From positions 62,193 through 126,192 of the forward strand of contig DKCO01000027.1 in assembly GCA_002452215.1 (NCBI GenBank): a stretch of DNA of 64,000 bases, written 5' to 3'. The position numbers and the translations under genes are program-made. The first letter of the stretch is position 1; the number at the start of each line of letters is the position of its first letter. The stretch comes from Spirochaetales bacterium UBA6872 (lineage in GTDB: Bacteria; Spirochaetota; Spirochaetia; Sphaerochaetales; Sphaerochaetaceae). Under the pieces are notes generated by a model, which was given only the letters and a program-made list of their open reading frames with translations, had not been told where the DNA came from and did not search any database. This document shows, piece by piece, positions 59,658 to 64,000 of the stretch.

Positions 59658-60887
59658 ATGTCAAAAGAAAAAGTTATTTTAGCATACTCAGGTGGATTGG
59701 ATACATCTGTTATTTTAAAGTGGCTATCGAATAAAGGTTATGATGTCATTGCATATGTTGCCAATGTTGGGCAGAACGAGGATTTTGATGCAATAAAAGA
59801 AAAAGCACTTGCCACAGGTGCATCCAAGGTCTATGTAGAGGATTTAAGAAAAGAGCTAGTAACTAATTATGTCTTCCCTGCGCTGCAAGCTAATACAATA
59901 TATGAGGGTACATATATGCTAGGCACATCGCTTGCTCGCCCGATAATTGCAAAAAGGCATATTGAAATTGCAAAAAAAGAAGGAGCAAAATATGTTGCTC
60001 ACGGTGCAACAGGAAAAGGAAACGACCAAGTAAGATTCGAATTTGGCTACTACATGAACATGCCAGATGTGAAGGTTATCAGCCCATGGAAAGACCCTGA
60101 GTGGCTATCAGAGTTTGAAGGAAGATCCGACATGATTGCTTATGCAGAGAAATATGGAATCCCAATCAAAGTCACTCTTAAAAAACCTTACTCAGAGGAT
60201 GCAAATCTAATTCATATTTCACATGAGGCTGGTATTTTGGAAGACCCATCAAAAAGGTGTCCTGAGGATGTCTTTTCTATAACTGTTTCTCCTAAAGAGG
60301 CTCCAGATGAAGAGACTATTGTAGAGATAAAGTTCAAGGATGGAATTCCTGTAGAAGTCAAGAATCTTAATGATGGAACTTCCAAACAAGAGCCAGTTGA
60401 AATGATTGAGATGCTAAATAAGCTTGGACATGATAATGGAATCGGAAGAGTTGACCTCGTAGAGAACAGATTCATTGGAATAAAAAGCCGAGGAGTTTAT
60501 GAAACACCGGGATGCGAGATCCTATGGAAAGCACACCACAATCTTGAAGGTCTCACAATGGACAAAGAAGCAATGCACCTAAGAGATATGCTATCTCCTA
60601 AATATGCAGAGTTAATATACAATGGATATTGGGGCGCTCCGGAATTCAACATGCTCACTGCCCTATTTAAGCAAAGCCAACTAAACGTAACAGGCAAAGC
60701 AACAGTAGCTCTTTACAAAGGCAACGTAATCAATGTAGGAATCGAATCTGACTACTCGTTGTATAATGAAGACCTTGGTTCGATGGACAAAGCTGGTGGC
60801 TATCATCCTATTGATTGCAAAGGTTTTATAAACATCAATGCAATTAGGCTAATGGCATCAGCCCAACGAGATTCAAAAAACCTATAA
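59658..60887 (+). CDS. argG: Argininosuccinate synthase
   Basis: ArgG joins citrulline and aspartate in arginine synthesis. From ATG 59658 (AAGGAG 8 bases before) the product is 409 residues, with the N-type P-loop AYSGGLDTS, GTSLARPIIAKR, AHGATGKGNDQVRFE and YETPGCEILWKAH. argH is not adjacent. It is flanked by the small RNA upstream and a terminator downstream, so it is monocistronic. Confidence 0.96.
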   Translation: MSKEKVILAYSGGLDTSVILKWLSNKGYDVIAYVANVGQNEDFDAIKEKALATGASKVYVEDLRKELVTNYVFPALQANTIYEGTYMLGTSLARPIIAKRHIEIAKKEGAKYVAHGATGKGNDQVRFEFGYYMNMPDVKVISPWKDPEWLSEFEGRSDMIAYAEKYGIPIKVTLKKPYSEDANLIHISHEAGILEDPSKRCPEDVFSITVSPKEAPDEETIVEIKFKDGIPVEVKNLNDGTSKQEPVEMIEMLNKLGHDNGIGRVDLVENRFIGIKSRGVYETPGCEILWKAHHNLEGLTMDKEAMHLRDMLSPKYAELIYNGYWGAPEFNMLTALFKQSQLNVTGKATVALYKGNVINVGIESDYSLYNEDLGSMDKAGGYHPIDCKGFININAIRLMASAQRDSKNL

Positions 60888-60896
60888 CTAATACTA

Positions 60897-60934
60897 GGGA
60901 GTGTCGCTAAAAAAAGCACACTCCTATTTTTTAT
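60897..60934 (+). terminator. argG terminator
   Basis: GGAGTGT pairs with ACACTCC, enclosing an A-rich loop, followed by TATTTTTTATT. Downstream to 61147 I see no convincing gene. Confidence 0.8.
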
Positions 60935-61147
60935 TAAATGCATAATAACTTTGGAAATTGGATTGCAAAATCAATCTATTGGTTATCATCCAACCCTTCA
61001 GCCCTACCCCACCATTCCAAAACTATACCATCATCGGGATTCCAAGCAGAGCTGCGACTTTTATCATCTACATTCCTCTGACTCTGTCCTTCTTTCTTTT
61101 CTTTATCTTCATCCATAATTCAAACTACAACAAAGAGATTTTAAAAA

Positions 61148-61173
61148 ATATCGCCGACAAAAGCCAGCGATAT
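61148..61173 (-). terminator. Terminator of the FadL-like/lipoprotein operon
   Basis: On the minus strand ATATCGC...GCGATAT is followed by TTTTTTAA, 9 bp after the barrel-gene stop. Confidence 0.75.
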
Positions 61174-61181
61174 CATAAAAA

Positions 61182-62411
61182 CTACCAACCAAGGTTAACT
61201 TGAACAGTCAATCCATCTATACCCTTTTCACCGGCAACTGAGCCAAATTCATGCCAATAGTATGCAGCCTCGACTCTTAATGCATAGAAATCAAGACCAG
61301 CACCAAGCGTCCAATAACCACTATCGAGTCCACCTCTAATATCAAAGACCCATAGGCCTCTGATTTCAGCACCAAGTTTCAAGTGATTAACCCAAGCTCT
61401 TGCAGACAAATCCTTATCAGCGACAAATCCCAGGATATCGACGAAATCAGCCTCTACTGTTGGTTTGAAAATAGAAGAGAAATCAGGGTCCCAAGCAACT
61501 CCCACATCCCAAGTCATATCTGTATTGAAGCTAAACTTTTTATCACTATTAAAAGGCGATTCTAGTACTGCAGAATAATTATCATATGCATTCATGTTGA
61601 ATTTTCCATTGATATTATTCAAAACAGACGCTACAGAGAAGCCAAGTGGCAAATTCAAACGCGCGCCAACATTAACAGGAATTGCCCAGCCAGCCATGAA
61701 TGGAATAGTATCAATCGGATTTTGTTCATTGCTATCGGAATTGACAATCTTGAGCAAAGTAGAGATATCGACTGCTTTGTTGTATGCAAGATATCTAAAT
61801 CCAACAGAAAAACCAACATCAAGAGAGAACTTGTCCGTGAAATTGAACTTCAAGCCATAACCGACCCTCGTCTCTGCTAGTAATTGGTTGATGATATTTG
61901 TCGAAGCAATTTGCCCATTTAAATATGTAAGAATCGAGTCTTGCACAGCAAAACCAAAACCAAAGCCCCCAAAAGAGAAAGAAATATTCGAGTTTATATC
62001 GGCAATCTTTCCATAGCCATATGAGAGTATTTTGTTGACATTCTCATCATTGTAGATCTCGCTGATGTTATTCTCATTTATTTCACCATTTGCAATTTTC
62101 TCGAACAAACCACTCTTATATGCCTTATAAAGAGCAACAGGATTATATAAGCTAACACCAACATTTGGAGTTGATACCTGAACTTTGTTATCAGCTAAGC
62201 CAGCAGGGTTAGACCAAAATGATTGGTAGTTATCCAATCCAGCAATGCCTACGCCACCCATTGCAAGAGATCTAGCATCCAAACTCTTGTAAGGAGACAC
62301 AAGTGCACCATAAACATCTCTATTTGTATTTGGTGATACTTCCTCACTTAACGCAAAAGCTGAAGAACATACAATAATCAAAATAATAAGACTCAAGACA
62401 ATCTTTTTCAT
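61182..62411 (-). CDS. UPF0164 / FadL-like outer-membrane barrel protein
   Basis: The 409-residue product has a signal peptide (about residues 1-20) and the motif SLAMGGVGIAGLDNYQSFWSNPAGLA, typical of UPF0164 proteins (a family abundant in Treponema, related to FadL/PorV-type barrels). Many amphipathic strands follow, with a C-terminal aromatic end (VQVNLGW). Such barrels are proposed to take up long-chain fatty acids or other hydrophobic nutrients. It lies 11 bp behind a lipoprotein gene in the same operon. Confidence 0.83.
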   Translation of the reverse strand: MKKIVLSLIILIIVCSSAFALSEEVSPNTNRDVYGALVSPYKSLDARSLAMGGVGIAGLDNYQSFWSNPAGLADNKVQVSTPNVGVSLYNPVALYKAYKSGLFEKIANGEINENNISEIYNDENVNKILSYGYGKIADINSNISFSFGGFGFGFAVQDSILTYLNGQIASTNIINQLLAETRVGYGLKFNFTDKFSLDVGFSVGFRYLAYNKAVDISTLLKIVNSDSNEQNPIDTIPFMAGWAIPVNVGARLNLPLGFSVASVLNNINGKFNMNAYDNYSAVLESPFNSDKKFSFNTDMTWDVGVAWDPDFSSIFKPTVEADFVDILGFVADKDLSARAWVNHLKLGAEIRGLWVFDIRGGLDSGYWTLGAGLDFYALRVEAAYYWHEFGSVAGEKGIDGLTVQVNLGW

Positions 62412-62422
62412 TTCGCTATCCT

Positions 62423-63283
62423 TTATTTATTGCTGCTACCCATGAATGAGTTTATAAGAGATCCAACATCCACATTGCCTGTAAAGTTTGAAGCAACGCT
62501 AACTATATTTAGATATGACTCAACAACTACGACAACATCACTTACTGCTTTTTCTGAGCCTTCATTTTCTAGAAGTTTTCCAACATCCGAAAGTTCAAAA
62601 ACCGGATCGCCTTCTTTTTCTGCTTTGTTTTCCTTTCCAAACAAAGCATTGATTATATCCTTGCTTTCAACTTTGATTTCCGTGCCATCCTTTGTTATTC
62701 TCAAATCCTTGTCATCGATAGCTTTTGGAATCTCTTCGAGAAGACTTAGAGTGTATTTTAGAGCAATGATATCACCTTGTTTTGCATTTTCAGGATTATT
62801 TACAAGTGATCCTGTTGTTTCTTTCAAATTCGATACAAGGTCCTTCACAGTCCCATCTTCCATTGAACTTGTATCTATATCCTTTACATAATTATTGATG
62901 ATTTCAGCTGTGCCTTTAATGCCTTTTATATCATCCGCTGTCAAATCTGTGCTCTTCTCCTTCAGTGACTCAAGCTCTTTTTTACCTTCAGCTGACGAAT
63001 AGTTTTTCTTAAGATCATCTATATCAGAGGATGAGAGCGGAGAGACGACAGTAATATCAGTCAAATCCTCTTTTCCAGCAATAATCTTCAAACCTGTTGA
63101 TAGATTCTTGTTTTCTTTCGCAAGCTCATCAGCACTTTGAGATTCTGCACTTGCGTTTACATCCTTTACTTCTTGCTTTAGCACATTCTTACCCATCATA
63201 GATGCAAATTCCTCTAGCGAACATGAGCTTAGAGCAATGACAAAAAATGCTACTATGGATGCAATAAATAGCTTTCTCTTCAT
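62423..63283 (-). CDS. Putative lipoprotein, partner of the FadL-like barrel
   Basis: The 286-residue product has a signal peptide with lipobox ALSSC (about Cys21) and a highly charged, helical Lys/Glu/Asp-rich body (KKNYSSAEGKKELESLKEKSTDL; ENKAEKEGDPVFELSDVGKLLENEG). No family recognised. ATG 63283 has GGAGG 4 bases before it. First gene of a two-gene operon; it may assist or decorate the barrel encoded next. Confidence 0.75.
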   Translation of the reverse strand: MKRKLFIASIVAFFVIALSSCSLEEFASMMGKNVLKQEVKDVNASAESQSADELAKENKNLSTGLKIIAGKEDLTDITVVSPLSSSDIDDLKKNYSSAEGKKELESLKEKSTDLTADDIKGIKGTAEIINNYVKDIDTSSMEDGTVKDLVSNLKETTGSLVNNPENAKQGDIIALKYTLSLLEEIPKAIDDKDLRITKDGTEIKVESKDIINALFGKENKAEKEGDPVFELSDVGKLLENEGSEKAVSDVVVVVESYLNIVSVASNFTGNVDVGSLINSFMGSSNK

Positions 63284-63304
63284 ATATCCTCCAAACAAGA
63301 CAAC

Positions 63305-63333
63305 ATTTTATTATCCAATATATAATAAAACAA
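63305..63333 (-). promoter_or_regulatory. Promoter of the lipoprotein/FadL-like operon
   Basis: Minus-strand TTGTTT (63328-63333), 17-bp spacer, TAAAAT (63305-63310), about 20 bp before the ATG. Confidence 0.6.
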
Positions 63334-63392
63334 TTATACAACCAAATGGATACAGAAAAATCATAAAAACTCTGATAAAAGTGAAAAAGAGC

Positions 63393-63421
63393 TTAACATA
63401 TTGGCTTTATCTATTGATAAC
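63393..63421 (+). promoter_or_regulatory. rpsB promoter
   Basis: TTAACA (63393-63398), 17-bp spacer, GATAAC (63416-63421). A leader of about 115 nt to the rpsB ATG would follow. Confidence 0.5.
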
Positions 63422-63427
63422 AACAAA

Positions 63428-63544
63428 AGGTTCTGGTACGATTCTCCTGTTGTGCTTTGCACGACGATTTTCCGCCCGTATGGGTGAGATATAGTGTTGG
63501 TAGGCTATGAACACTTTTCACAGCCAGCGTAAGGAGTAACTACT
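63428..63544 (+). promoter_or_regulatory. Structured rpsB leader, candidate ribosomal-protein autoregulatory element
   Basis: Three hairpins occur in series: GTTGTGC-TTT-GCACGAC (63449-63465), CGCCC-GTAT-GGGTG (63473-63486) and GGCTATGAA-CACTT-TTCACAGCC (63503-63525, one mismatch). The AAGGAG ribosome site (63531-63536) follows 5 bases later. S2 leaders are known in other bacteria; I cannot match this one to a named family. Confidence 0.45.
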
Positions 63545-64000
63545 ATGGCAGTAGTAACAATGAAAAGCCTGCTTGAGTCAGGCGTACACTTTGGACATCA
63601 AACAAAGAGATGGAATCCAAAGATGGCTCGTTTTATTTTCACAGAAAGAAACGGGATACATATTATCGACCTTCAAAAGACATCTGCTTGCATTGTCGAG
63701 GCTTATGAAGCTGTAAGAGCGCAAGTGCAAAACGGTAAGCAAGTTCTTTTTGTAGGAACAAAAAAACAAGCACAGCAAGCAATTGAGACAGAAGCTAAGA
63801 GATGTGGAATGCCTTATGTTTCAAACAGATGGCTTGGCGGTATGCTTACAAACTTCTCAACAATCAAGAAGTCAATTGCAAAACTAAAGAAAATCGAGAG
63901 AATGGAAGCTGATGGCACATTCGATTCATTGACAAAGAAAGAAGTTGCTCTCTTGACAAAAGAGAAGACAAAGCTCGAGAAGAACCTCGGTGGAATCAAA
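63545..64000 (+). CDS. rpsB: 30S ribosomal protein S2 (3' part missing at window edge)
   Basis: The first 152 codons are present and open to the window end. MAVVTMKSLLESGVHFGHQTKRWNPKM, ERNGIHIIDLQKT and NRWLGGMLTNFSTI are diagnostic S2 blocks. AAGGAG lies 8 bases upstream of the ATG. Confidence 0.97.
   Translation, partial: MAVVTMKSLLESGVHFGHQTKRWNPKMARFIFTERNGIHIIDLQKTSACIVEAYEAVRAQVQNGKQVLFVGTKKQAQQAIETEAKRCGMPYVSNRWLGGMLTNFSTIKKSIAKLKKIERMEADGTFDSLTKKEVALLTKEKTKLEKNLGGIK

Noticed and set aside
60958..61203. Rightward 81-codon reading frame after argG
   Set aside because: No ribosome site, non-ATG-like context, low-complexity composition, and it runs through the terminator and into the end of the FadL-like gene. 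The 60935-61147 stretch shows nothing else.

Overview
The window is a dense, AT-rich bacterial chromosome segment with about 58 protein genes, three tRNAs, a tmRNA and one probable small RNA. The gene set points to a spirochaete related to Treponema/Sphaerochaeta. It shows UPF0164/FadL-like and other outer-membrane barrels, LptD, many lipoproteins with relaxed lipoboxes, 'FASGS'-type exported binding proteins, and a short SMC. The genus is an inference from family content; no rRNA is present. TGA is used as a stop, so the genetic code is standard. I see no insertion sequences, prophage or CRISPR.

Layout. 1-9.3 kb: ruvC (cut by the left edge), yebC, hemW, lepB, a membrane-anchored SUMF1-domain protein overlapping smpB, a TetR regulator directly behind ssrA, and a sirtuin-miaB-folD operon. 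9.3-17.7 kb: a small barrel and a lipoprotein, then a leftward block of PRTase, map, nusB, a periplasmic PPIase, a flavodoxin-like protein, secG, and the glycolytic run tpiA-pgk-gap. 17.8-29.6 kb: a tightly overlapping leftward operon of ybeY, pgpH (c-di-AMP phosphodiesterase), phoH, lptD, uvrA, ispG, a small unknown and coaX. 29.6-33.8 kb: an ABC-F protein, tRNA-Glu and tRNA-Gln, tsaD, a small unknown and a DUF368/PopT lipid-carrier translocase. 33.9-38.1 kb: a complete Ugp/carbohydrate-type ABC importer. 38.2-47 kb: an nrnA-like DHH phosphoesterase, ppdK, an alternative sigma-70-family factor, an unknown gene, a lone groES and smc. 47-51 kb: rnhB and a zinc locus (Fur/Zur regulator, a tiny Cys/His-rich membrane protein, znuA-znuC-znuB), then tRNA-Val. 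51-59 kb: guaB, a GH13 glucanase, adk, a UPRT-like protein with an unusual N-terminal extension, a TPR lipoprotein, rnhA, ppiC, a CYTH protein and a membrane protein. 59.4-64 kb: a strongly promoted small RNA, argG, a FadL-like barrel with a lipoprotein, and rpsB (cut by the right edge).

Most striking signal. The sigma-factor gene at 42180-43058 (minus strand) has, 24 bases before its predicted mRNA start, a textbook sigma-54 (-24/-12) element at 43093-43108. Upstream of it lie a 31-bp near-perfect palindrome (43113-43143) and three 11-bp direct repeats, CAAWWTGACAC, starting exactly 40 bp apart (43181, 43221, 43261). This looks like an enhancer-controlled sigma-54 to sigma-70-family cascade, analogous in logic to the Borrelia RpoN-RpoS pathway.

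Other points of note are an SMC with no recognisable hinge domain, a CxxCxCxxC mini membrane protein translationally coupled to the Zur-like regulator, a tetR gene that can apparently be transcribed only from the ssrA side, likely leaderless promoters for lepB and folD, and an unassigned RNA before argG.
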